In this document: positions 1 to 6,203 of the stretch, piece after piece | Position numbering within the stretch: position 1 is the first letter of the stretch | How the letters are laid out: each line of letters begins with the position of its first letter | Source of the DNA: CAYORM01 sp964406375 | GTDB taxonomy: Bacteria > Pseudomonadota > Alphaproteobacteria > DSM-16000 > Inquilinaceae | DNA: 21,584 nt | Reading direction: 5' to 3' | Assembly: GCA_964406375.1 (NCBI GenBank) | Contig: CAYORM010000045.1 | Span: 1 to 21,584, forward strand | Program-made: the position numbers and the translations under genes | The notes under the pieces: model-generated | Told to the model about the DNA's origin: nothing | Databases searched by the model: none | What the model saw: only the letters and a program-made list of their open reading frames with translations

Positions 1-341
1 ACATAGGTCGGGTCGAGCGCGTGTTCGGCATCGACGAAGGCGCAGGTGCCGCCAGCCTTCTGCGCCTCGGCGATCGCATGCAGCGCCAGGGTCGTCTTGC
101 CCGAGCTCTCCGGCCCGTAGATCTCGACGATGCGGCCCTTGGGGAAGCCGCCGATGCCGAGGGCGAGATCCAGTCCCAGCGATCCCGTCGAGACCACCTC
201 GGCCTCGACCTGCGGCCGGGCGCCGAGCCGCATGATCGAACCCTTGCCGAAGGCGCGTTCGATCTGGGTCAGGGCGGCGTCCAACGCCTTCGTACGATCC
301 ATCGGCAGGCGGTCCACGAGCTGGAGGGTCGGTATCGACAC
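1..341 (-). CDS. recA: RecA recombinase, N-terminal part (gene runs off the left edge)
   Basis: RecA forms ATP-dependent filaments on single-stranded DNA, drives homologous recombination and triggers LexA self-cleavage in the SOS response. The 113 visible residues hold the N-terminal helix (MDRTKALDAAL...AFGKGSIMRLG), the Walker A loop GPESSGKTT (residues 76–84) and the VDAEHALDP segment (about 103–111). I chose the GTG at 341: it has GGGGAG upstream at good spacing, and it gives the short extension ending in MDR... that is common in alphaproteobacterial RecA. An in-frame ATG at 302 is the alternative. A LexA box lies about 80 bases upstream. The gene follows the AMIN-like gene on the same strand, with a 110-base gap that holds its own promoter. 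The C-terminal two thirds lie outside the window. Confidence 0.97.
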   Translation of the reverse strand, partial: MSIPTLQLVDRLPMDRTKALDAALTQIERAFGKGSIMRLGARPQVEAEVVSTGSLGLDLALGIGGFPKGRIVEIYGPESSGKTTLALHAIAEAQKAGGTCAFVDAEHALDPTY

Positions 342-390
342 GGGCTTCGCTCCCCGAGTGACACGCGCCGGGTGCGGCGTCAACGCGTCT

Positions 391-419
391 TTCGTACCCG
401 ATCCGTTCCCATCTGGCAA
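391..419 (-). promoter_or_regulatory. Candidate sigma-70 promoter of recA
   Basis: Read on the minus strand, TTGCCA (plus positions 414–419) is followed 17 bases later by TACGAA (391–396). The −35 is fair and the −10 weak. It lies directly downstream of the LexA box, so LexA bound there would touch the −35 region. This is a position-based prediction only. Confidence 0.45.
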
Positions 420-434
420 GAACGTAAAGCGAAC
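420..434 (-). promoter_or_regulatory. LexA (SOS) box upstream of recA
   Basis: The plus strand reads GAACGTAAAGCGAAC, which is GAAC-N7-GAAC. This is an exact match to the direct-repeat LexA operator known in alphaproteobacteria (GTTC-N7-GTTC on the other strand). It lies 79 bases upstream of the chosen recA start and just beyond the stop of the preceding gene. Damage-inducible control of recA by LexA follows from family knowledge. Confidence 0.9.
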
Positions 435-451
435 ATGGGTCGCCGGTCCTC

Positions 452-2089
452 TCAGCTCGGCAGCGAAACCATCAGCCCGCCGGTGTCGTCGATCCGCACC
501 CCCTCATCGCTGATGCGGACGGAGAGCGAGTCCGTCTTCGGCGCGATCACGATGCCCTGGAAGGTGTCGAGCAGGTCGAACTGGACATAGGACCGCCCCT
601 CATTCACCGCGGCGCCCAGCTGGGCCACCGGCACCGCGACGATGCGGTCGCCGACGACCGGATCGGTGAAGCGCACCACCCGTGCCGTGCCGTCGCGCGG
701 CAGCACGATCTCGGGCATGCCTCCGGCGTCGATCTCAACGCGCGGCTCGAGCGCGGTCGCCGCATCGCGCGGTGCCCGCTGGGCGAGGCTGATCGTCCAG
801 GCGGTGGTGAAACGGCCGACCGTCGGATAAGTGCCGTCATCGATCGGCAGCCGCAGCACGACCCCGCCCTCCGCCGGGATTTCCTGGAGGCCGGGGAAGC
901 TGTCGCGGCCCTGACGCAGCAGCACGCCGGCATCGATCGGCCCGCGGGCAGCGAAGATCAGGTAGAGCGCCCCCGCCCGCTCGAAAGCGGCGAGGCCGGT
1001 GGGCAGGAGCAGATCGAAGGTCGCCCGTCCGGAGCGATAGCGCTCCTCCGCCGGGTCGATCGCGACCTCGGGGAACGGCGCGGCGGTACCGACGAAGGCG
1101 ATCTCCGTCTCGCCCGTCGCCTCGAGGAGCGCGGCAAGCGGGTCGACATCCCCAAGTCCGGCAATGCCGGGGGCGCTGGCCGCCCCGTCCGCCGCCGAAG
1201 GCGCGCCCGCGACGAGCCGAGTGGCGCCACGGGGCGATCCGAGCATCTCGGCCTGGGCCGCGGCGATGTCGAACTGCGCGGTCGCCGTTGCCTCAGGCGC
1301 CGAATCGAGCGCCGCCGGGCGCGTCACCGTGGGCATGGCCGGCGCCGCCGCATCGGCGGTCTCGAGCCCACCCGTCTCGACCGGCGCCGCGACGGGTGCA
1401 GCCGCGGCGGTATCCGGCTCGGGATCCTCCGCCTCAGCCGCCTCTGCCGCCTCTGCCGACCCCGACTCTGCCACGTCCGCCTCGCCGACTTCCGACGCAG
1501 CGCTCTCGGGCGGGGGCGCATCGGCGGTGGCGGCCGTCTCCATCTCCGGTGCGGGCCGCGGCGGGATCACATCCGGCCGGGGCAGCGGGATCGGCGGCGT
1601 GCCGATCCGTGCCGGCGCCGACGTCTCCGCCGCCTCCTCTGCCTCGACCGGCGCCTCGGCGGCCTCCGGCGGCGGCGTCACCGTGTCGTCGATGACCTGG
1701 AGCACGAGCTTGTTGTCGAGCATGAAGTGCCGGAGCGAGGCGTTGGGCGAGACGCCGACCGCCACCACCAGGGGTCGCCCCGGCGCGCTCGTCTGGGTGA
1801 TCGCGGTGACGCGCCCATAGGCAGGGCCGGAGATCGGCAGCACGGCCAGGGTGCCGGGGGTATCGAAGGTGATCGTCACCACATCGCCGTTGCGCGCCGC
1901 GACATAGGAGGCGTTGGCGGGCACGTCGAACGTCACCCGGCTGTAATCGGCATGCTCGCCGACCCGCGCGGTCACCCCCACCACCGTGGTCACCTGGGCG
2001 GGGCTCGTCTCCTGGGCCGTCGCCGGCCCGGGGCCGGCCGTGGCCGCAACGACGGCCGCCGCCAGGATCGCCAGGGCGGACCTGTTCAT
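452..2089 (-). CDS. Secreted AMIN-like two-domain protein with acidic Ala/Pro linker
   Basis: I predict a 545-residue exported protein of unknown function. Residues 1–25 form a signal peptide ending in ATA before QE. Residues 33–134 look like an AMIN-type beta domain (VGEHADYSRVTFDVP, then alternating strands). Residues 136 to about 330 are a low-complexity Ala/Pro/Glu linker. The remainder is a second beta-rich domain containing FTDPVVGDRIVAVP and ending in GGLMVSLPS. AMIN domains usually bind peptidoglycan or place periplasmic proteins. The start at 2089 is set by GAGGAGGAG just upstream and by the signal peptide; the frame stays open further upstream, but that part looks non-coding. From memory, similar domains in Rhodospirillales head much longer proteins with C-terminal TPR repeats, and this one stops where the repeats would begin. 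It sits between dksA and recA on the same strand. That it is a gene is secure; its role is not. Confidence 0.8.
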   Translation of the reverse strand: MNRSALAILAAAVVAATAGPGPATAQETSPAQVTTVVGVTARVGEHADYSRVTFDVPANASYVAARNGDVVTITFDTPGTLAVLPISGPAYGRVTAITQTSAPGRPLVVAVGVSPNASLRHFMLDNKLVLQVIDDTVTPPPEAAEAPVEAEEAAETSAPARIGTPPIPLPRPDVIPPRPAPEMETAATADAPPPESAASEVGEADVAESGSAEAAEAAEAEDPEPDTAAAAPVAAPVETGGLETADAAAPAMPTVTRPAALDSAPEATATAQFDIAAAQAEMLGSPRGATRLVAGAPSAADGAASAPGIAGLGDVDPLAALLEATGETEIAFVGTAAPFPEVAIDPAEERYRSGRATFDLLLPTGLAAFERAGALYLIFAARGPIDAGVLLRQGRDSFPGLQEIPAEGGVVLRLPIDDGTYPTVGRFTTAWTISLAQRAPRDAATALEPRVEIDAGGMPEIVLPRDGTARVVRFTDPVVGDRIVAVPVAQLGAAVNEGRSYVQFDLLDTFQGIVIAPKTDSLSVRISDEGVRIDDTGGLMVSLPS

Positions 2090-2233
2090 GCGTCTCCTCC
2101 TCGCATCGCCCCCGCACCGAGAACGGGACGACCGCGCGATCCGGCCACTCCTCCCCGGCCGGGTCACGACAATGGCGGCACCGTCACACGGCGCCTTCGC
2201 TCGGCACGGCGCACCGCGCCGCACCCGCGCGGC

Positions 2234-2249
2234 CGGCCCTTTCGGGCCG
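2234..2249 (-). terminator. GC hairpin with GAAA tetraloop just after dksA
   Basis: On the minus strand, CGGCCC-GAAA-GGGCCG forms a perfect 6-bp stem closed by a GNRA tetraloop, 7 bases past the dksA stop. No U-tract follows. It may be an RNA-stabilising 3' end or a weak or Rho-linked terminator rather than a classic intrinsic terminator. Confidence 0.4.
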
Positions 2250-2256
2250 CCCGCTG

Positions 2257-2691
2257 TCAATCGTCCCGATGCGTCCGCTCCAGCCGCTCGTGGCGTTCCT
2301 GTGCCTCAAGCGTCATCGTCGCGGTCGGGCGTGCCTCAAGACGGCGCACCGAGATCGGTTCGCCGGTCTCCTCGCAATAGCCGTATGTACCCTCGTCGAT
2401 CCGCCGCAGCGCCGCGTCGATCTTGCTGATCAGCTTGCGCTCACGGTCTCGGGTTCTCAACTCGAGCGACCGGTCGGTCTCCGCCGAGGCTCGGTCGGTG
2501 ATATCGGGTTCCTGGATTCCTCCATCCTGGAGGCTGTTGAGCGTCTCGTTCGAATCCGCAAGGAGCTCTGCCCGCCACGCCAGGAGCTTGCGGCGGAAGT
2601 ACTCCTGCATCATCGGATTCATGAAGTCTTCATCGTCCGACGGCCGGTAGTCGGGCGGAAGAAGCATGACCGTCATGTCGAACCGTCCCAT
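2257..2691 (-). CDS. dksA: DksA-family RNA polymerase-binding transcription factor
   Basis: DksA binds the RNA polymerase secondary channel and works with ppGpp to retune rRNA, amino-acid and stress promoters. The 144 residues show the alphaproteobacterial N-terminus (PPDYRPSDDEDFMNP), a coiled-coil arm (about 28–95) with the conserved EPDITDRASAETDRSLELRT stretch, and a C-terminal globular part (GTYGYCEETGEPI...LEARPTATMTLEAQER). Only one of the four canonical zinc-finger cysteines remains; the others align with Thr, Thr and Ala. It therefore looks like the zinc-independent, low-cysteine class described for Rhodobacter. The ATG at 2691 opens the frame, but GGGGAG sits only 2 bases from it. 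The ATG at 2676 (MTVMLLPPDY) matches family N-termini better and is a real alternative. The gene has its own promoter and is followed by the AMIN-like gene. Confidence 0.95.
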   Translation of the reverse strand: MGRFDMTVMLLPPDYRPSDDEDFMNPMMQEYFRRKLLAWRAELLADSNETLNSLQDGGIQEPDITDRASAETDRSLELRTRDRERKLISKIDAALRRIDEGTYGYCEETGEPISVRRLEARPTATMTLEAQERHERLERTHRDD

Positions 2692-2727
2692 GTCTCCCCG
2701 TACCGCACCCGTGGGCGCGGCGCGCGG

Positions 2728-2756
2728 AGTATAGGGGGACGCGCGTCCCGAAACAA
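2728..2756 (-). promoter_or_regulatory. Sigma-70 promoter of dksA with palindrome in the spacer
   Basis: On the minus strand, TTGTTT (plus 2751–2756) and TATACT (2728–2733) are separated by exactly 17 bases. Within the spacer lies the perfect 14-bp palindrome GGGACGCGCGTCCC (2736–2749). The promoter would start transcription about 30 bases upstream of the dksA ATG. The rest of the 2692–2860 gap holds an imperfect AU-rich hairpin near 2790–2812 (UUGAAAAG...CUUUCAA), which might mark the end of the upstream ECF operon but has no clear U-tract. Confidence 0.7.
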
Positions 2757-2860
2757 CGTAAACGGCAACGCGGCCCGGGCGTTCAACTGATTGAAAGAAC
2801 AGCCCTTTTCAAAGCGGAGCGGTCGACGCCCATGACCGGGAGGCCGCGCCGGCGCCGGCG

Positions 2861-3277
2861 TCAGCGTGCCCGGGCGTCCGCCAGCTCGCGCCGGACATCG
2901 GCCGGAACGGTCTCGGCGATGTCGAGCACCGTCTCCTGGACGAGGCCCGTCATCCGTCCGATCGCGGCACTCAAGGTGGCGAAGGCCGCCTCGGCCGCCG
3001 CGCGGTCGAAGGGGTCGGCGCGCATCGTCGCGTCGAGCGCCTGGCGCGCGGCACGCACCTCCTCGCGCGCCGCCTCGAACCCCGCCCGGCGGGCTTCGAT
3101 CAGCGCCTCCACCTCGTCCCGCTGGATCTCCGGCACCAGCTCGGCCATGTGTTCAAGCCCACGCCAGCCGAACATCGGCGGGCGGTGCAGCGCCCAGCTG
3201 CCGACCAGCCAGCCCACCACCAGGAGGTTGAGGACGAGCGAGACCACCAGCGCCCATTTCAGCGTGCGCGGCGTCAT
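2861..3277 (-). CDS. Membrane-anchored periplasmic Spy/CpxP/CnrX-like protein
   Basis: This is a 138-residue protein: one N-terminal membrane segment (about 8–28, VVSLVLNLLVVGWLVGSWAL), then a periplasmic, almost all-helical domain rich in Ala, Arg and Glu (about 45–138). That layout matches the 'periplasmic heavy-metal sensor' group (Metal_resist, related to CnrX and CpxP/Spy). The only soluble-domain histidines are H31 and H43, and the C-terminal His/Met ligands of CnrX are not evident, so metal binding is uncertain. Its ATG overlaps the stop of the preceding gene by 4 bases (ATGA), which implies translational coupling. It is the last gene of the ECF operon, so a role as envelope sensor acting on the anti-sigma protein is a reasonable inference. 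An upstream in-frame extension exists but lies inside the preceding gene. Confidence 0.75.
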   Translation of the reverse strand: MTPRTLKWALVVSLVLNLLVVGWLVGSWALHRPPMFGWRGLEHMAELVPEIQRDEVEALIEARRAGFEAAREEVRAARQALDATMRADPFDRAAAEAAFATLSAAIGRMTGLVQETVLDIAETVPADVRRELADARAR

Positions 3278-3609
3278 GGCCCCACCTCTCCGATTGTGAC
3301 GATGTCGTCGCCGAAGGCGGTCGCCAGCCAGTCGGTCTCCTCGGGAAAGGCATTCGCCGGCATCACCCCGGCCCCGAGCCACAGCCCGAGGGTGATCGCC
3401 GCGAGGAAAGCCGAGGCCGGGGCGAAGCCGAAGAACTCCCGCCAGCCGATCCGCGGCTGCGGCATCGCCTGCAGGATCCTGCCCATCAGCGCGGCCGAAG
3501 GCTCGGGAACCACCAGATGGTCGAGCGCCCGGCTGACGAACAGCTCCTCCTCGCCCGGGCCGGGCGTCGGCCCGAAAGGCGTCTGCTGCGGATCAGGATG
3601 GCGGCTCAT
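3274..3609 (-). CDS. Small single-TM protein, probable anti-sigma factor
   Basis: This 111-residue protein has no family that I recognise from motifs. Residues 1–20 are Pro/Gly-rich. Residues 22–50 form an amphipathic stretch (LFVSRALDHLVVPEPSAALM...). A membrane helix spans about 62–82 (APASAFLAAITLGLWLGAGV), followed by a short periplasmic tail. It contains no cysteine, so it is not a zinc-binding (ZAS) anti-sigma factor. Size, topology and position, with 4-base ATGA overlaps both to the ECF sigma gene before it and to the CnrX-like gene after it, argue for a CnrY-like anti-sigma role, with the cytoplasmic N-terminus gripping the sigma factor. This is inference from context. An uncharacterised membrane partner is the alternative. 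Confidence 0.65.
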   Translation of the reverse strand: MSRHPDPQQTPFGPTPGPGEEELFVSRALDHLVVPEPSAALMGRILQAMPQPRIGWREFFGFAPASAFLAAITLGLWLGAGVMPANAFPEETDWLATAFGDDIVTIGEVGP

Positions 3610-4172
3610 GGCGAGGCTCCGAGAAGGTCAGTGGCTTCCGCGCCGAGGGTGGTCCTGAGCGTGCGGCGCCCGCGGGACAGCAGCGATTCGACGGCTTCGA
3701 CACCGACGCCGAGCACCGCGGCGATCTCGGGATTACTGAGCCCGTCGAAATGCCGCAACAGCAGCGCGGCGCGCTGGCGTTCCGGCAGCGCCGCCATCGC
3801 CTCGGCCACCCGACGGGCCACGGCGTCGCGGGCCATCACCGCCTCCGCTCCGGGCGCAGGATCGGGCGGCTCGAGGATGGCGTCCAGCGGCACCGCCGGC
3901 TTGCGACGCAGCCGGTCGACCGCGCGGTTGTAGGCGATGCGGAACAGCCAGGTCCGCAGGCTGGCACTGCCGCCGCGGCGCCAGCGCCCGGCATGCGTCC
4001 ACAGTGCGAGGAACGCGTCCTGTGCCACGTCCTCGGCATCGGCGCGGTTGCCGAGCAGCCGGTGGGCAAAGGAGACCAGCGGCCCGAGATGGCGCCTGAC
4101 CAGCTCGCGGCCTGCCGCGCGGTCTCCCCGCGCGGCAGCTTCCGCGAGATCGTCGTCCGACGCGTCACGCAA
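3606..4172 (-). CDS. ECF-type RNA polymerase sigma factor
   Basis: This 188-residue sigma-70-family factor has only the sigma-2 and sigma-4 domains. Sigma-2 spans about 20–92, with the conserved DAEDVAQDAFLALW and the region 2.4-like LRTWLFRIAYNRAVDRLRR. Sigma-4 spans about 124–176, with LPERQRAALLLRHFDGLSNPEIAAVLG...VESLLSRGRRTLR. It would direct RNA polymerase to envelope- or metal-stress promoters. The start is unusual: the frame is closed by the stop of the EF-hand gene, and the first usable codon is TTG at 4172, one codon beyond that TGA. No good ribosome site precedes it, so it probably depends on coupling to the EF-hand gene. The stop overlaps the next gene by 4 bases. Identity as an ECF factor is firm; its regulon is unknown. 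Confidence 0.93.
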   Translation of the reverse strand: MRDASDDDLAEAAARGDRAAGRELVRRHLGPLVSFAHRLLGNRADAEDVAQDAFLALWTHAGRWRRGGSASLRTWLFRIAYNRAVDRLRRKPAVPLDAILEPPDPAPGAEAVMARDAVARRVAEAMAALPERQRAALLLRHFDGLSNPEIAAVLGVGVEAVESLLSRGRRTLRTTLGAEATDLLGASP

Positions 4173-4175
4173 GCG

Positions 4176-5042
4176 TCACTGACCGGCATCGGGCGCGGCG
4201 GGGGCCGGCACGGTGTCTTCATCCGGGCTCCCCTCCTCCGGATGGCGCCAGCGCTCATGCATCGCCGACCGGGCGGCGTCGAGCTCCGCTTCGGTAACGC
4301 GGCCATCACCGTCGGCGTCCAGTCGCGCGAAATGCGCGCCAAGCCGCTCGCGCATCCGTTCCAGGATGCCGTCGACGAACTCGGCCTCCGTCAAAGCTCC
4401 GTCGCCATCGCCATCGAGCGCCCCAATGTCGAGCTTGTGACCGAAGGCCCCATGACCGAAGCCGCCATGACCGTGGCGGCCGAAGCGCTCGCGCCAGCGG
4501 TCACGCATCGCGGCCCGCGCGGCCTCGAACTCGGCTGCGCTGATCGCCCCGTCACCATCGGCGTCGATCCGCGCGAAGCGCGCATCGATCCGCTCGCCGA
4601 TGCGAGCGGAGATCCCGTCGACGAACTCCGCCTCGCTCAGCAGGCCGTCGCCGTCACTGTCGAGTCCGGGAATGTCGAAGGCGGGCCCGCGGCCATGTCC
4701 ATGCCCGTCGTGATGGCGGCCGTGATGATGATGGCCATGCCGTTCCTCCCAGTGCTCGCGCATCGCGGCACGGGCGGCGTCGAGCTCCTCGGCGTCGACC
4801 GTGCCATTGCCGTCGGCATCGATACGTCCGAACCGCTCGGCGAGGCGCTCACGCAGCTGGTCCAGCCGGTCGCCGGCCAACTCCGCCGGGTCCAGCGTGC
4901 CGTTCCCATCGGCGTCGAGCGTCGCGAAATCGACCGGCCCGCGATGCCAGCCACCCGCACCGGGGACTGCGGCGGCCGTCGCGGCGAACAGGCCGGCCGC
5001 GCCGACAAGGGCGGCGGAGGCGAGGACTATGCGCTTGCGCAT
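4176..5042 (-). CDS. Exported His-rich protein with six EF-hand calcium-binding loops
   Basis: This 288-residue protein has a signal peptide (about 1–25, ending in ATAAAVPG). Six canonical EF-hand loops start at D43, D75, D128, D160, D210 and D242, each DxDxDG-type with Glu at position 12. The loops form three pairs of similar spacing, suggesting repeated duplication. Between pairs 1 and 2 lies a His/Gly-rich segment (about 97–119) and between pairs 2 and 3 a shorter one (188–202), plausible transition-metal binders. ATG 5042 is preceded by GGAG 9 bases upstream; an in-frame ATG at 5057 has no such site. The C-terminus is acidic and Pro/Ala-rich. It is the first gene of the operon and ends 3 bases before the sigma start, in the same frame. 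Calcium or metal buffering or sensing in the periplasm is inferred from motifs and context. Confidence 0.88.
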   Translation of the reverse strand: MRKRIVLASAALVGAAGLFAATAAAVPGAGGWHRGPVDFATLDADGNGTLDPAELAGDRLDQLRERLAERFGRIDADGNGTVDAEELDAARAAMREHWEERHGHHHHGRHHDGHGHGRGPAFDIPGLDSDGDGLLSEAEFVDGISARIGERIDARFARIDADGDGAISAAEFEAARAAMRDRWRERFGRHGHGGFGHGAFGHKLDIGALDGDGDGALTEAEFVDGILERMRERLGAHFARLDADGDGRVTEAELDAARSAMHERWRHPEEGSPDEDTVPAPAAPDAGQ

Positions 5043-5279
5043 GGAACGATACTCCATCGAAGAGGCCCGAAACGGAAGCGGCCTGCCCGGCGCCGGGGGA
5101 TGCCGAGGCACAGGCCGCGACCGCCATGCCTCTCTCACGCACATCCTCGCGCCTTCCGTCGCGCTGCGTGCCATATTTCGGCGGTGGCTGCGGAGGCGCC
5201 GCTCTTGCAGCGAAGGCCGCCGGCGCCAATGTCCCGGTGCGGCCGTTCGCGCCCGCCTCCTTCCTGACCGGATCGCCCG
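5043..5279. other. Divergent intergenic region between the ECF operon and the ygfZ-like gene
   Basis: This 237-base gap must hold the promoters of both the EF-hand/ECF operon (minus) and the ygfZ-like gene (plus). I found the GGAG ribosome site of the EF-hand gene near 5052–5055. I found no −35/−10 pair of convincing quality on either strand and no clear ECF-type AAC...CGT pair. No RNA gene or repeat was seen. Confidence 0.5.
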
Positions 5280-6197
5280 ATGACCATACGCTCGCCTGCC
5301 AATCCCTCCGACATGCCGCTGCTCCGGACCGCCGTGCCGCGCGGCGTGCTGCGTGTCGACGGGCCGGACGGGGTGACCCTGCTGCAAGGGCTCGTCACCA
5401 ACGACGTCACCCGGGTGACGCAGGACCGCGCCGTCTTCGCCGCCCTTCTGACGGCGCAGGGCCGCTTCCTGCACGATTTTCACATCGCCGCGGCGGGCGA
5501 CGCGCTGCTGCTGGATGCGGAGGCGGACCGGCTGCCCGATCTGCTGCGGCGGCTCAGGCTCTACCGCCTTCGCGCCAAGGTCGGGCTCGAGGATCTCTCC
5601 GCCACGATGGGTGTTTATGCCGTCTTCGGCCAGGGTGCTGCGGCCGCGTTCGGCCTGCCGGAGACGGCGGGCGCCGCCTGCGCGGTCGCCGGGGGTGTCG
5701 CCTTCATCGATGCGCGCGACCCGCGGCTCGGGGTCAGGGCCGTACTGCCGCAAGAGACGGCCGAGGCGGCGCTCGCCGCCACCGGGGCCACAGCCGCGCC
5801 ATTCGAGGCCTGGGACGATCTGCGGCTCGCCCTCGCCATCCCCGAGGGGAGCCGTGACCTGCCACCGGAAAAGGCGCTGTTGATCGAGAGCGGCTACGAC
5901 GCGCTCAATGCCATCGACTGGCGCAAGGGCTGCTATGTCGGCCAGGAGCTGACGGCGCGCACGAAGTATCGCGGGCTCGTCAAGCGCACGTTGGTGCCGG
6001 TCGCGGTCGAGGGCGGACCGCTGCCCGAGCCGGGCACGCCGGTCGAGCGCGACGGTCAGATCGTCGGCGAGATGCGCAGCGGCCGCGCGGGACGGGCGCT
6101 GGCGCTCCTCCGGCTCGACGCCGCCGCGCCGGGGACGACCGGGCTCAACGCCGGCGGCGTGCCAATCGTGCCGGCAGACCGGCCGCCAGAGGGGTGA
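5280..6197 (+). CDS. ygfZ: YgfZ/CAF17-family folate-binding protein for Fe–S enzyme maintenance
   Basis: YgfZ/CAF17 proteins are GcvT-like tetrahydrofolate-binding proteins that help build or repair certain [4Fe-4S] enzymes in the cytoplasm. The 305 residues contain the diagnostic KGCYVGQE motif at 216–223, with its essential cysteine at 218. They also have an N-terminal GcvT-like segment (VDGPDGVTLLQGLVTNDVT, about 26–44, and TAQGRFLHDFHI, about 58–69) and a C-terminal barrel after TARTKYRG. Length is normal for the alphaproteobacterial form. The ATG at 5280 is the first in frame, with no strong ribosome site; ATG 5313 (MPLLRTAVPRG) is an alternative start. It is a single gene, converging on the Mth938-domain gene with a 6-base gap. 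The Fe–S link fits erpA elsewhere in the window but the two are not co-transcribed. Confidence 0.93.
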   Translation: MTIRSPANPSDMPLLRTAVPRGVLRVDGPDGVTLLQGLVTNDVTRVTQDRAVFAALLTAQGRFLHDFHIAAAGDALLLDAEADRLPDLLRRLRLYRLRAKVGLEDLSATMGVYAVFGQGAAAAFGLPETAGAACAVAGGVAFIDARDPRLGVRAVLPQETAEAALAATGATAAPFEAWDDLRLALAIPEGSRDLPPEKALLIESGYDALNAIDWRKGCYVGQELTARTKYRGLVKRTLVPVAVEGGPLPEPGTPVERDGQIVGEMRSGRAGRALALLRLDAAAPGTTGLNAGGVPIVPADRPPEG

Positions 6198-6203
6198 TCG
6201 GGC

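Noticed and set aside
4697..4750. Short repeats resembling a CRISPR-like or satellite array in the His-rich region.
   Set aside because: The repetition comes from His/Gly codons within a coding frame, with no spacer structure.
3750..5267. A 505-codon open frame on the plus strand opposite the sigma and EF-hand genes.
   Set aside because: It is antisense to genes with clear domains and arises from the high GC content. Its translation is repetitive only because it mirrors the EF-hand repeats.
5043..5279. An autoregulated ECF-type promoter before the EF-hand gene.
   Set aside because: I looked for an AAC-type −35 with a CGT-type −10 at 16–17 bases and found no convincing pair. A regulon search would be needed.
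5043..5753. In-frame N-terminal extension of the EF-hand protein to 525 residues.
   Set aside because: The extension overlaps the ygfZ-like gene and the intergenic region. A signal peptide and GGAG site support the start at 5042.
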